A program made the position numbers and the translations under genes. From Clostridium thermosuccinogenes (GTDB lineage Bacteria > Bacillota > Clostridia > Acetivibrionales > DSM-5807), in contig NZ_CP021850.1 of NCBI RefSeq assembly GCF_002896855.1, forward strand, positions 2,319,665 through 2,383,664: DNA of 64,000 nt, given 5' to 3'. Below the pieces are notes generated by a model. It was not told the origin of the DNA and ran no database searches. It saw only the letters and a list, made by a program, of their open reading frames with translations. Shown one piece after another: positions 15,880-24,307 of the stretch; position 1 is the first letter of the stretch; the number at the start of each line of letters is the position of its first letter.

Positions 15880-16118
15880 CAAGCTCCTTCTGTTCTGCAG
15901 TCGCCTGCAGTTTTTGTAGAGCTCTGACGGTTGTGGCAAACCGGAAGGTTTCCGCCGAAAACTCGATAATTTGCATTAACTGCTGCTCTCAAAGCCCCTA
16001 TTATCGATCATCAACAAAAATTTATCATTGACATCCATCGGTAACCGGACACAGTAAGCCAGCAATCAATGCAGCCTCCTTCTCCTCGTCAACAGACCTT
16101 TGAGTCTGTCCTGGCGCT
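15880..16118 (-). ncRNA. glmS self-cleaving ribozyme with a ~100-nt insertion
   Basis: On the minus strand the cleavage site A|GCGCC is at 16118-16113. It is followed by a P1 hairpin (ACAGAC / GTCTGT), then GTTGACGAGGA (16093-16083), TTATCGA (15970-15964), GTTTTCGGCGGAAACC, and a closing hairpin CTGCAG-GCGA-CTGCAG (15910-15895) followed by AACAGAAGG. These blocks occur in the same order in the Bacillus glmS ribozyme. Between GAAGG and TTATCGA are about 100 extra bases whose ends pair (16060-16073 with 15972-15985), forming a separate extended helix. The ribozyme should cleave on binding glucosamine-6-phosphate. A 120-codon frame across it (15614-15976) is fortuitous. Confidence 0.85.
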
Positions 16119-16231
16119 TTTTCTTACGGCACATACCCTGTAGTATTTCATCCTCCTCTCCGTGCCCTTAATAATCCTGTCTTTACTAATGTATCACCCC
16201 TTTCCAAGGAAATATGGATTTTAATTTCTTG

Positions 16232-16283
16232 CAATCGGAGTAATATTAATACTCCGATTGCAAATTTTACAACTTCTATTATA
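16232..16283 (-). promoter_or_regulatory. Probable glmS leader promoter and 5' hairpin
   Basis: A TATAAT -10 lies at 16283-16278 on the minus strand with only a weak -35 (GTGTTA). It is followed by a 12-bp perfect hairpin, GCAATCGGAGTA / TACTCCGATTGC (16232-16262), which would sit at the very 5' end of the transcript upstream of the ribozyme. A 5' stem can protect RNA from decay; whether it does here is inference. Confidence 0.5.
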
Positions 16284-16472
16284 GCACAATATTTTATCCT
16301 TAACACCAATTTATTCAAATATTTAGAAAATAGTGTTTGAAAATTGATAACTGGAAAATCCTGTGTTCCTGGTCCATATTCAACTGCCGGTTTTACCTTC
16401 TAACCGGCAATCCGGCTTCTTAAAAAACATCAAGGTTAAATCTAATATGTAATTCTGATTTTCCCTGCTGTC

Positions 16473-17822
16473 TCATCCTAATCTTTCTTCAATCAATCTT
16501 GCCAGTTCTTCAGCCCTGGATCTGATATAATCCTGATCCTTGCCTTCTATCATAACCCTTACAAGAGGCTCCGTACCGGAAGGCCTGATAAGCACCCTTC
16601 CTTCGCCGTCAAACTCCGCTTCAAGCTCTCCACACACTTTGGCTATCACTTCATCCTCCAGGTATTTATGCTTGTTGTCATTCCTGACTTTGGCATTTAT
16701 AAGCACCTGGGGAAGGACCTGCATTACGGAGGCCAGCTCCGAAGGCTTCTTGTTGGAGTCTTTCACGACCCTAAGCAACTGCAGCGCCGTCAAAAGGCCG
16801 TCACCGGTGGTATTGTGCTCAAGGAAAATTATATGGCCGGACTGCTCTCCACCTAAAACATATCCTTTATCCAGCATTTCCTCAAGGACATACCTGTCTC
16901 CTACCTTTGTCTTGACCAAGCTGATTCCTTCCCTTTTTGCCATTATATCAAAACCGAGATTGCTCATTACGGTTGCAACAATGGTGTTTTTGGAAAGCTT
17001 GCCTTTTTTGGCAAGATCCAGCCCGATCACAGCCATTATCTGATCTCCGTCTATTATGTTACCCTTTTCATCCACTGCCAGCATACGATCGGCATCGCCG
17101 TCGAAAGCCAGGCCGATATCGGCACCAGATTCCACTACAAGTTTCTGCAGTTCCTCCATATGGGTCGAACCACAGTTTAGATTTATGTTTACACCGTCGG
17201 GATTATTGTTTATAACCAGAACCTCTGCTCCCAGTTCACGCAGGGTCTTGGGTGCAGCCTGAAAAGCAGCACCGTTGGCACAGTCCAAAGCTATTTTCAT
17301 GCCTGACAAATCCGTATCAATGGTGCTTTTCAAGTATGAAACATAGTCGTCCACAGCCGTACCAATCACACTTTTAAATCCCAGCTCCTTGCCTGTCGGT
17401 TTGGGAAGCTCGTAGCTTTCGTCCAGAACAATGGCTTCAATTTTCTCCTCTATCGCATCCGGAAGCTTGTATCCGTTTGCATTAAAAAACTTTATACCGT
17501 TAAACTCATAAGGATTATGGGATGCAGATATAACCACCCCGGCATCGGCCTTATAAAGCCTTGTCAAATATGCTACCGCAGGTGTTGGTATGACTCCCAG
17601 GCATATCGCCTCCGCACCCACCGAGCATATTCCGGCCACCAGCGCAGACTCCAGCATGCTTCCTGATATTCTCGTATCCATGCCCACCAGTATCCTCGGC
17701 GTGTGTTTTGTCTCCGATGTCAGGACATATGCGCCTGCCTGACCCAATTTATATGCCAAAGCTCCCGTCAATTCCAGATTTGCTATACCTCTAACCCCGT
17801 CTGTACCAAAAAGTCGTCCCAA
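16473..17822 (-). CDS. glmM: Phosphoglucosamine mutase
   Basis: 449 residues from a TTG start at 17822 (reads [14 protein letters not shown]). A TTAGGGGGG site lies about eight bases upstream, and the family starts exactly here. The longer 486-residue frame from 17933 adds a non-conserved N-terminus. [16 protein letters not shown] carries the active-site serine (near residue 100 of the mature frame). DGDADRM (near 241-247) is the magnesium loop, GEQSGHIIF the sugar loop, and [11 protein letters not shown] the phosphate loop. It converts GlcN-6-P to GlcN-1-P for UDP-GlcNAc synthesis. glmS lies downstream but separated by more than 1.5 kb. An IS4/IS701-like element sits about 215 bases upstream. 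A run of eight T follows the ribosome binding site. Confidence 0.95.
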   Translation of the reverse strand: MGRLFGTDGVRGIANLELTGALAYKLGQAGAYVLTSETKHTPRILVGMDTRISGSMLESALVAGICSVGAEAICLGVIPTPAVAYLTRLYKADAGVVISASHNPYEFNGIKFFNANGYKLPDAIEEKIEAIVLDESYELPKPTGKELGFKSVIGTAVDDYVSYLKSTIDTDLSGMKIALDCANGAAFQAAPKTLRELGAEVLVINNNPDGVNINLNCGSTHMEELQKLVVESGADIGLAFDGDADRMLAVDEKGNIIDGDQIMAVIGLDLAKKGKLSKNTIVATVMSNLGFDIMAKREGISLVKTKVGDRYVLEEMLDKGYVLGGEQSGHIIFLEHNTTGDGLLTALQLLRVVKDSNKKPSELASVMQVLPQVLINAKVRNDNKHKYLEDEVIAKVCGELEAEFDGEGRVLIRPSGTEPLVRVMIEGKDQDYIRSRAEELARLIEERLG

Positions 17823-18036
17823 AAAAAACCCCCCTAAATATTGATTGGTATCCGATAATATAATAATATGCAATTTTTGTTCATTCTGCCGGCAACCGCA
17901 ATAGGCTGCGGCTTTTACATCATTGGCTGTCAATGCGTTACTTATATAGACTTGGAAAACCGTCTGCCGGCAATATTACTATTCGTCTCCTATTCCGTAG
18001 ATTCAGTATTAATCGGTACCCATCCTAAATTATATA

Positions 18037-19463
18037 TAGTACTTACGCAAAAGTAACATAAACAAGTCATATCAGCACTTTGAAAACAGAATATAGCTTA
18101 AAAGGTTGTTGCATTGAGGTTTCCATATATTACAGCTATTCACCAGTTTTCGAATTATGCTATTCTTTTGGCAGGGGTTCCATGAGGTCTACCAAAAATT
18201 GCATTTCCGACATAACCGTTGCCAAGCACGGCATTCACGATATTATTACTGAACTGGTGAGAAAGTTCAATTTGGATAAGTTTTTGTTCCCTGAGAAGTA
18301 TACACTGGTCTTCGTTGCAGCATGTATGGGTATAATCCTGTTTAATAATCCTACAGCAACATATATTGCGCAGAAGCTGTACTGGGTATCCCATGATGCC
18401 ATAACAAGGCTGCTGCCGTTGCTTTCTATTAATAACACAAATATCATGATCCTGTTCATCCAGGCAATACAGTCACAAACGGCTGGTCTTGGATATTTGA
18501 TCATCGATGATGTGATTATCAGGAAGCCTTTCGGCAAGAGCATTTTCCCGACATCTTATGTATACGATCACACAAATAATCGGTATGTCTGGGGAATGCA
18601 CATTGTAGTCCTTCTATGGTCTAATGGTTGGATTAAAATCCCCGTGGCGTTTCGGATATGGAAACCGGAAGAAAAGTGTGAAGAATATCATACCAAGGTT
18701 GAACTAGCCATACGTATGATATCCTTCGCCCACAAATTTGGTTTGGCTGCCGAATACGTCACATTCGACACCTGGTATTCCTGTAAAGAGCTCCTGCAAA
18801 AGCTCTCAGAGTGCGGTTACCACTATGTCTGCATGATAAAGAATAACCGCAAAGTGCTGTACAACAACAGGGTTAACTTTAACGTTAAGACCATAAGCCT
18901 GCTGTTTAGCAAGAAACAGTACAGGTACTACCCCGGTACAGGCTTCTACATCAAGGCTTTATCGGTAATCTTACCTGGTGTGGGTAACACCATGATGGCA
19001 ATAGTCAAAAACGGCTATAACGCATCTATCCAAAACACCAGATTTATCATTACTGACTTGCCCGGTGTAGCTGCTCAAGACATCCTCAAGAAATACCTTT
19101 GCCGTTGGGACATTGAAGTATTCTTCAGAGACATCAAGCAGTTTCTGAACTTTGAAAAAGTTCAAGTCCGGTCTATTAGAAAACTTGAGGGTCACTTCTC
19201 CTTGGTGTTCATAACTTCTGTATTCGTGCAGATTTTGCAGATACAGAATAATTTGAATACCATGGGTGAAACCATCAGCTTCCTGCAGGACATTGTCCAG
19301 GTTAAAGTCAACGGTATTGTGTACATTATTAATGTAACATCCAAAGACCGGACAGGTAAAGAGGTAAATACTGTCTCAAATCCTCTCGCAACAACCATTT
19401 GGGACAAATTAAGTGCGTGAAATCTTTATTTTTCAAGGATCATTTTGTTTTGCGTAAGTACTG
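18037..19463 (+). mobile_element. IS4/IS701-like insertion sequence
   Basis: Perfect 15-bp inverted repeats AGTACTTACGCAAAA (18038-18052) and TTTTGCGTAAGTACT (19448-19462) flank one DDE transposase gene. TTATATA occurs on both outer sides (18030-18036 and 19464-19470) and may be the target duplication, but the AT-rich site makes its length uncertain. The element is about 1.43 kb and lies upstream of glmM in the opposite orientation. The intact ends and gene suggest a complete copy. Confidence 0.85.
18182..19420 (+). CDS. IS4/IS701-like DDE transposase
   Basis: 412 residues from ATG 18182 (MRSTKNCISDITVAKHG), which has GCAGGGG seven bases ahead. A frame from 18080 adds 34 residues without support. 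The first catalytic aspartate is in LGYLIIDDVIIRKPFG, the second in YVTFDTWYSCKELL, and the C-terminal YLCRWDIEVFFRDIK fits the IS4 signature Y-(2)-R-(3)-E-(6)-K exactly. The frame is intact. Relation to IS701/ISAs1-type members is judged from this arrangement only; the exact family name needs an ISfinder comparison. Confidence 0.93.
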   Translation: MRSTKNCISDITVAKHGIHDIITELVRKFNLDKFLFPEKYTLVFVAACMGIILFNNPTATYIAQKLYWVSHDAITRLLPLLSINNTNIMILFIQAIQSQTAGLGYLIIDDVIIRKPFGKSIFPTSYVYDHTNNRYVWGMHIVVLLWSNGWIKIPVAFRIWKPEEKCEEYHTKVELAIRMISFAHKFGLAAEYVTFDTWYSCKELLQKLSECGYHYVCMIKNNRKVLYNNRVNFNVKTISLLFSKKQYRYYPGTGFYIKALSVILPGVGNTMMAIVKNGYNASIQNTRFIITDLPGVAAQDILKKYLCRWDIEVFFRDIKQFLNFEKVQVRSIRKLEGHFSLVFITSVFVQILQIQNNLNTMGETISFLQDIVQVKVNGIVYIINVTSKDRTGKEVNTVSNPLATTIWDKLSA

Positions 19464-19636
19464 TTATATAATTAGCATGATTTGCTGTATAAAAATACAT
19501 TATAACTTTACAATAAAATGAGGCAAATCACAAGAGGGTTTTAAGGATTTTTACACATTCTCCCAGAAATAGATTAAAGCTGCCACACAATTTTATCTTT
19601 TTTTTATGGATATGTCTGATTCCCTCTAGTATAATA

Positions 19637-19653
19637 TAAGTAACCATTTATAT
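19637..19653 (+). promoter_or_regulatory. Possible weak copy of the TetR-linked dyad at the M20 gene promoter
   Basis: AAGTAACCATTTATATA (19637-19653) matches the left half and spacer of the dyad at 28791-28813, but the right half is degenerate. It lies directly after a TATAAT -10 (near 19630-19635), 20 bases before the M20 gene start. Confidence 0.3.
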
Positions 19654-19672
19654 ACACACAAAGAAAGAAGGT

Positions 19673-20986
19673 ATGGCATTGGATGAACTGAAAAAAACCG
19701 TCTGTGCTGCAATTGATGCTAATCGTGAAAAGATAATACAAATTGGCGAAGAAATTTATAAACATCCTGAATTAGGTTACCAGGAACACAAAACATCGGA
19801 TTTTATATCCCTATTGTTTACAGAGTTGGGATTAAAGAACATCTCCCGGCATGCCATCACAGGAGTCAGAGGACTTATATCAGGAAGAAGCCATGAAATA
19901 TGCCTTGCTGTGATGGGAGAGCTGGACGCAGTCATCTGCCCGTCTCACCCCTTTGCCGACCCTGCCAGCGGAGCAGCCCATGCTTGTGGTCATAACGCCC
20001 AGCTGGCTTCCATGATAGGCTGTGCCATAGGGCTCACGGAGTCGGGAGCTATGGAACAGCTGGATGGTGATATCTGCTGCTTCGCCACTCCAGCAGAGGA
20101 ATATGTCCAGATAGAATACCGTAAGCAGCTCATGGACCAGGGCAAGATCTCCTACCTCGGTGGAAAACAGCAGCTAATTGCTTCCGGAGCTTTTGATGAT
20201 ATCGATCTTGCCATGATGGTGCACAGTGAAACCAACGCTCCTGCTCCAAGGGTGGTGGTAAACGGCAGCGCTATGGGCTTCATAGGCAAAGCTGTTCGTT
20301 TCATAGGCAAGGAAGCCCATGCCGGAGGAGCTCCCCACGAAGGCATCAATGCTCTCAACGCAGCTTCCATTGCCATAATGTGCATAAATGCCCAGAGGGA
20401 AACTTTTCGGGACAAGGACAGCGTGCGGGTACATCCCATAATCACCAAGGGCGGTGACCTGGTCAATACGGTTCCGGCCGATGTGCGCATGGAAAGCTAT
20501 GTGCGCGCCAATACCATCGAAGCGATGCAGGATGCCAATGAAAAAGTCAACCGGGCGATCCGTGGGGCTTCCTATGCCATCGGAACGACAGTGGAAATAG
20601 ATGATATGGCCGGATATCTCCCCCTGCACCAAAATGAAGCGATGAGCAGCCTTTTTGCTCAAAATGCCGCAGAGCTTTTGGGAAACGAAGCAGTACAATC
20701 CGGCTTGCCTTTCCCCGGCTCCACCGATGTCGGTGATCTCAGCTATATTATGCCCGTCATCCAGCCTACTGTCAGCGGCTTCTGTGGTGCCGCCCACAGC
20801 AGGGATTTTTGCATCAAAGACAGAGAACTGGCTTATATTGTCCCGGCAAAGCTGATGGCTCTCACTGCCATAGACCTTTTAAGGGATGGTGCTCGTCATG
20901 CTGTGTCCATCCGGGATAACTTCCCCAGAAAGAGCGTAGAGCAGTACAAGGCTTTGTGGAATGATATTTTAGAAAATGGAAGATGA
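19673..20986 (+). CDS. M20-family amidohydrolase (aminoacylase/AbgB-like)
   Basis: 437 residues. Metal-ligand blocks of peptidase family M20 are present: MGELDAVICP (near residue 82), HACGHNAQLASM (near 105-116), and PAEEYV (near 143). FIGKEAHAGGAPHEGINALNA (near 210-230) belongs to the dimerisation domain, and a final C-terminal metal site is in GAAHSRDFCI (near 379). The subgroup includes p-aminobenzoyl-glutamate hydrolase B and indole-acetyl-amino-acid hydrolases; the substrate is an N-acyl amino acid or small peptide and cannot be fixed. Start ATG 19673 has an AAGAAGG site. It is monocistronic and divergent from glmM, with an IS between. A partial copy of the neighbouring cluster's dyad sits at its promoter. 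Confidence 0.9.
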   Translation: MALDELKKTVCAAIDANREKIIQIGEEIYKHPELGYQEHKTSDFISLLFTELGLKNISRHAITGVRGLISGRSHEICLAVMGELDAVICPSHPFADPASGAAHACGHNAQLASMIGCAIGLTESGAMEQLDGDICCFATPAEEYVQIEYRKQLMDQGKISYLGGKQQLIASGAFDDIDLAMMVHSETNAPAPRVVVNGSAMGFIGKAVRFIGKEAHAGGAPHEGINALNAASIAIMCINAQRETFRDKDSVRVHPIITKGGDLVNTVPADVRMESYVRANTIEAMQDANEKVNRAIRGASYAIGTTVEIDDMAGYLPLHQNEAMSSLFAQNAAELLGNEAVQSGLPFPGSTDVGDLSYIMPVIQPTVSGFCGAAHSRDFCIKDRELAYIVPAKLMALTAIDLLRDGARHAVSIRDNFPRKSVEQYKALWNDILENGR

Positions 20987-21186
20987 TAGAGATAAATCAA
21001 CTCATCATGCAAGTATTTTCGATAGCTGAGTTCCGAGTTAAAGAGCTGGAATCGATAGCAAAGAGTAAATTCAAAATAAAATTAAGGTAGTTATCGATAT
21101 AACTTGCTAATTTTCAATTAGCGAATTACAAGCTTGATAAAAGATTAAGCAATTCCCTGTGTCAGGTGAATTGCCTTGTTCTCCCC

Positions 21187-21342
21187 TGTGCTAACTTGAT
21201 GTCGCATCTTGAAAAATAGAAATCAAGGAAATGCGACTTACCATTTTAGCCAGCGTTGGACTATACGCAATCTTGAAACTTTAGATTAAGCTGTATATAC
21301 CTCTTAAACATTCCACAACGCTATCTTAAATTAGTTAGCACA
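21187..21342. repeat. Dispersed palindromic repeat, family 2 copy B
   Basis: TGTGCTAAC (21187-21195) and GTTAGCACA (21334-21342) are inverted copies about 140 bases apart. The right end (TCCACAA ... AATTAG ... GCACAAC ... GTTAATTTAA, 21311-21355) aligns base for base over most positions with the right end of copy A near 47990-48031. No coding capacity. The rest of 20987-21368 shows no gene. Confidence 0.55.
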
Positions 21343-21368
21343 ACAGGTTAATTTAACTATATGAAACT

Positions 21369-22147
21369 AATCATAACCACCCGTCCAACGGGTGGTTTGC
21401 TCTACCCCTATAAGGGGATGTTACCGGCCAGCGCCTAAAGACGCTGGCTTTCACTTTGTTCAAGCCACTATGCCCTTAACTCGTCGCCGCCCCTTAAGGG
21501 ACGTTTGTACTACCAGCTACCCCTTGAAGGGGTCCTCATATTCTTTTACACTTAATTTATCTAACATAATGTCGTGTTTCTCTTGCTCTTGTATATATTT
21601 TCTAATTGTTGCTTCATTTAATCCTACTGTACTAACATAATATCCTTCTGCCCAAAAGTGACGATTTCCGAATTTATATTTAAGATTTGCGTGCTTGTCA
21701 AATATCATGAGTGCACTTTTCCCTTTCAAATATCCCATAAAACTTGATACACTTATTTTGGGAGGTATACTTACTAGCATATGTATATGATCTGGCATGA
21801 GATGTCCCTCTATTATTTCTACTCCCTTATAGCTGCATAGCTGTTTTATGATATCTCTTATACTTTCCCTGTATTGATTATAAATTATTTTTCGTCTATA
21901 CTTAGGTGTAAAGACGATGTGATATTTGCACATCCATTTTGTGTGTGACATATCGTTGCTTTTGTTAGCCATGAAATCACCTTTCCTCTCGTTATGATAG
22001 TAGCCTGAACAACTCTATTATAACGGAAAGGTGATTTTTTGTATAACAATCGTTTCCGCACCCGCATAGCGGGTGGTTTTTTGTTTCGCATGGCTCATTT
22101 CTCTGCAGAGAAATTCGCTTCATGCTCAACAGGCTAAAGCCCATAAA
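21369..22147 (-). mobile_element. IS200/IS605-like element (tnpA only), copy 1
   Basis: A 779-base segment repeated at 51928-52706 with no difference noticed. The ends carry hairpins rather than inverted repeats: AACCACCCG/CGGGTGGTT near 21376-21397 and CACCCGC/GCGGGTG near 22060-22076. There is no target duplication, as expected for single-strand transposition by a Y1 transposase. Several more small hairpins lie between the left end and the tnpA stop. The right junction sits inside the T-run of the terminator that follows the gene at 22169. Confidence 0.92.
21517..21972 (-). CDS. tnpA: IS200-family transposase TnpA (copy 1)
   Basis: 151 residues. The HUH motif is HIHMLVSIPP (near residue 62), and the catalytic tyrosine is expected in NEATIRKYIQEQEKH (near 126). 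The N-terminal KWMCKYHIVFTPKYRRKIIY is typical of IS200/IS605 TnpA. The enzyme nicks and joins single-stranded DNA through a 5'-phosphotyrosine. The encoded protein is the same as that at 52076-52531, so at least one copy is recent. No accessory tnpB is present in either copy. Confidence 0.97.
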   Translation of the reverse strand: MANKSNDMSHTKWMCKYHIVFTPKYRRKIIYNQYRESIRDIIKQLCSYKGVEIIEGHLMPDHIHMLVSIPPKISVSSFMGYLKGKSALMIFDKHANLKYKFGNRHFWAEGYYVSTVGLNEATIRKYIQEQEKHDIMLDKLSVKEYEDPFKG

Positions 22148-22189
22148 AAAGAAGGGCAATGGATTACATCAGTAATCGCCATTGCCCTT
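22145..22189 (-). terminator. Intrinsic terminator of the DapA-like gene, abutting IS200 copy 1
   Basis: On the minus strand the stem arms are 22189-22179 (AAGGGCAATGG) plus 22177-22172 and 22167-22152, closing on a 4-base loop, followed by C and six T (22150-22145). The stem begins within the last codons of the gene ending at 22169. The element junction falls within the T-run. Confidence 0.85.
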
Positions 22190-23236
22190 TTCTGCCTCAA
22201 GAAATTCCTTTACAAATTCATCATCGTTCAACTCAGGATACATCTCATATACCCGGTCAATCTCTTCCGCCTGCCCCGGGGATAAGCCTTCGTCTTCATT
22301 TAAAGTCCATATTCCTTCCATCAAGCCCTGCCTGCGCAGCACTTCATGAATTCCTGTAATGCATCCTTTAAACCCATTGGCCGTATCAAAAAACGCACTG
22401 TTGGCATCGGTCACCCTGGCAGCCAGGGTTAATAATTCTGCAGGGATATAATCCTGTTCTGCTGCTTTTTTTATTGCATCAAACATCCTGACCACAGTGC
22501 CGGTCCATACCGCCCAATGTCCAAGAAGCCCTCCAGCGAAGCGTTTGGTATAAACCTTTCCGTCCTTCTCAAAAACAAATTTCGTTAACAGGTCGATGAC
22601 TATATTATCATCATTGCCGGTATATAAAGCAATTTTATCCGCCCTGCTGCTCAAAGCCACCGCTCTTACCACGTCCAAAGTCAGATAACGGTTGAAAGGT
22701 GCGGTTTTAATGGCCACCACATTATCAATTTCGCAAATTGACTGCCAGTACTGGTAGGAAAATACCCGACCTCCCACCGAAGGCTGCAAATAAAAACCTA
22801 TAACCGGCATCTTAGCGGCTACTGCCCTGGTGCGTTCCACCATCTCCTGCTCGGATAGATGCGAAAGACCTCCCGGGCTTAGCAGTACGGCATCATAACC
22901 CAATTCTTTTGCTATGGTGGCTTCTTCAATTGCCTGAGATACCGGACCGCATGCTCCTGCGACCAAAATTATGACTTTTCCCGTTTCCTTTTCAAACCTC
23001 CTGGCTTCTTGGGCAGCAATGTTTAGAACCTTTTCAAAATATCGAGTCTCGGGCTCACGGATCTCAAATTGGGTGGTATGCACAGCTACTGCAAGGCCAC
23101 CTGCACCGGCACGGAGATAATAACGCACAAGCCTTCTCTGCCCTGCTTCATTAAGGTTCCTGTTGCTGTCCAAAACCAATGGAACCGCAGGAATCACCGT
23201 ACCTTGATAAAGCTTGTCTAATGCTTCTTTCCTCAT
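22169..23236 (-). CDS. Dihydrodipicolinate synthase (DapA)-family aldolase/lyase
   Basis: 355 residues, longer than DapA (about 290). The (beta/alpha)8 family marks are the phosphate/keto-acid site region GGLAVAVHTTQFEI (near residue 45), the tyrosine in VIGFYLQPSVGGR (near 149), and the Schiff-base lysine in VVAIKTAPFNRYLTLD (near 177). Such enzymes cleave or make 2-keto-3-deoxy sugar acids, N-acetylneuraminate or related compounds. The cluster context (sugar-type ABC uptake, epimerase, hydroxyacid dehydrogenase) favours catabolism of a sugar acid rather than lysine synthesis. The start overlaps the stop of the epimerase by one base. A strong terminator overlaps its 3' end. Confidence 0.88.
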   Translation of the reverse strand: MRKEALDKLYQGTVIPAVPLVLDSNRNLNEAGQRRLVRYYLRAGAGGLAVAVHTTQFEIREPETRYFEKVLNIAAQEARRFEKETGKVIILVAGACGPVSQAIEEATIAKELGYDAVLLSPGGLSHLSEQEMVERTRAVAAKMPVIGFYLQPSVGGRVFSYQYWQSICEIDNVVAIKTAPFNRYLTLDVVRAVALSSRADKIALYTGNDDNIVIDLLTKFVFEKDGKVYTKRFAGGLLGHWAVWTGTVVRMFDAIKKAAEQDYIPAELLTLAARVTDANSAFFDTANGFKGCITGIHEVLRRQGLMEGIWTLNEDEGLSPGQAEEIDRVYEMYPELNDDEFVKEFLEAEKGNGDY

Positions 23237-24252
23237 CAGTAATTTCCCTTTCTTTCTTCAAAATGAGTGGGAAGGTTAAGGGTTCTACCTCCGTCCAGAA
23301 TCCATTCGGCCTGCCAACGGATCATCTGGTTTAAGGTAACCGATGGATAGCCGAACCATTCGAAACATTTGGCGGCATTGCTGATGTAGGCCTTGCTGCC
23401 TTCCTCACCTTCAAATACAGGCGTCTTGCCCAGGTATTTCCCCAACTGCTCCGCCGCATAACGCACTGAAATCGTTTCCGGCCCTGTTACATTCAATATC
23501 TGGGCTGGAGAATCCACTCGCAGAAGGGAACGGATGGCAATCTCATTGGCATAGCCTTGCCATACGCAGTTAAAGTTGGGTGTTTCAAGATTTACCGGCT
23601 TATCCGCCAGAATTTTGGATGCTATGTCATAAAGGACTCCGTATCTTAAATCTATTGCATAATTCAGCCTGTAGAACAGAACTTTGCTCTCATATTTCCT
23701 GGCAGCAAACTCAAAAATGCGTTCCCTTGCCAGAGAGCTCATGCAGTATTCCCCTATCGGCGCCGGCTTTACATCTTCGGTACAGCCGCCGGACGTAATG
23801 GGAACCTGTGGGTATATGTTTCCTGTTGAAAACACTACGATATTTGATTTTTTGAACCTACGGCAAACAAGAGTGGGCAATGATGCATTCATGGACCATG
23901 TTTCGCATTCGTTTCCATTTGTGCCGAACTTTTTGCCGGCCATGAAAATGATATTTTCCGCATCCGGTATCGATTCCAAGGCTCCCTCTTCCATTAGATC
24001 GGAAGCTATGATATCTACGCCGCATGCTTCAAGGCGCGAAACCACATCTTTATTGGAAAAACGGGATACTGCGAAAATCCGTTTATCAATTCCTGCCGCA
24101 TTGCAGGCATTCTTGGCCAGTATTGCAAGAGTAGGCCCCATTTTACCGCCTGCACCTAAAATAAATATGTCACCTTTTATTTTTTTTATATCTTCGATTA
24201 AGCCTTGAGATGGCGTTGTCAATAGATTCTCCAGTTTTTCCTCTGTCCACAT
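23236..24252 (-). CDS. NAD-dependent epimerase/dehydratase-like (extended SDR) protein
   Basis: 338 residues. The Rossmann glycine motif is slightly unusual: IFILGAGGKMGPTLA (near residues 30-44). VVFSTGNIYPQVP (near 136) occupies the place of the catalytic serine, and EYCMSSLARERIFEF (near 168) that of the YxxxK motif. Its tyrosine is followed by C-M-S-S, so the usual lysine is not in the expected position. NVTGPETISVRYAAEQL is a typical C-terminal SDR block. The protein is therefore a family member, but its catalysis may be altered. It is translationally coupled to the downstream DapA-like gene (1-base overlap) and follows the TetR gene by 55 bases. Confidence 0.82.
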   Translation of the reverse strand: MWTEEKLENLLTTPSQGLIEDIKKIKGDIFILGAGGKMGPTLAILAKNACNAAGIDKRIFAVSRFSNKDVVSRLEACGVDIIASDLMEEGALESIPDAENIIFMAGKKFGTNGNECETWSMNASLPTLVCRRFKKSNIVVFSTGNIYPQVPITSGGCTEDVKPAPIGEYCMSSLARERIFEFAARKYESKVLFYRLNYAIDLRYGVLYDIASKILADKPVNLETPNFNCVWQGYANEIAIRSLLRVDSPAQILNVTGPETISVRYAAEQLGKYLGKTPVFEGEEGSKAYISNAAKCFEWFGYPSVTLNQMIRWQAEWILDGGRTLNLPTHFEERKGNY

Positions 24253-24307
24253 TCCGATTCTCCTTTTATATTACTGTTGATAAAATGGTATTTCTTGCTG
24301 TGTCTGT

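Noticed and set aside
15614-15976. 120-codon minus-strand frame upstream of glmS
   Set aside because: It runs across the glmS ribozyme core, which explains the sequence better; the protein shows no family features.
21392-21640. 82-codon plus-strand frame repeated at 51951-52199
   Set aside because: It lies in the hairpin-rich end of the IS200-like element and antisense to tnpA; repeated only because the element is.
21885-22091. 68-codon minus-strand frame within the IS200-like element (also at 52444-52650)
   Set aside because: Out-of-frame overlap with the start of tnpA and the end hairpin; no protein features.
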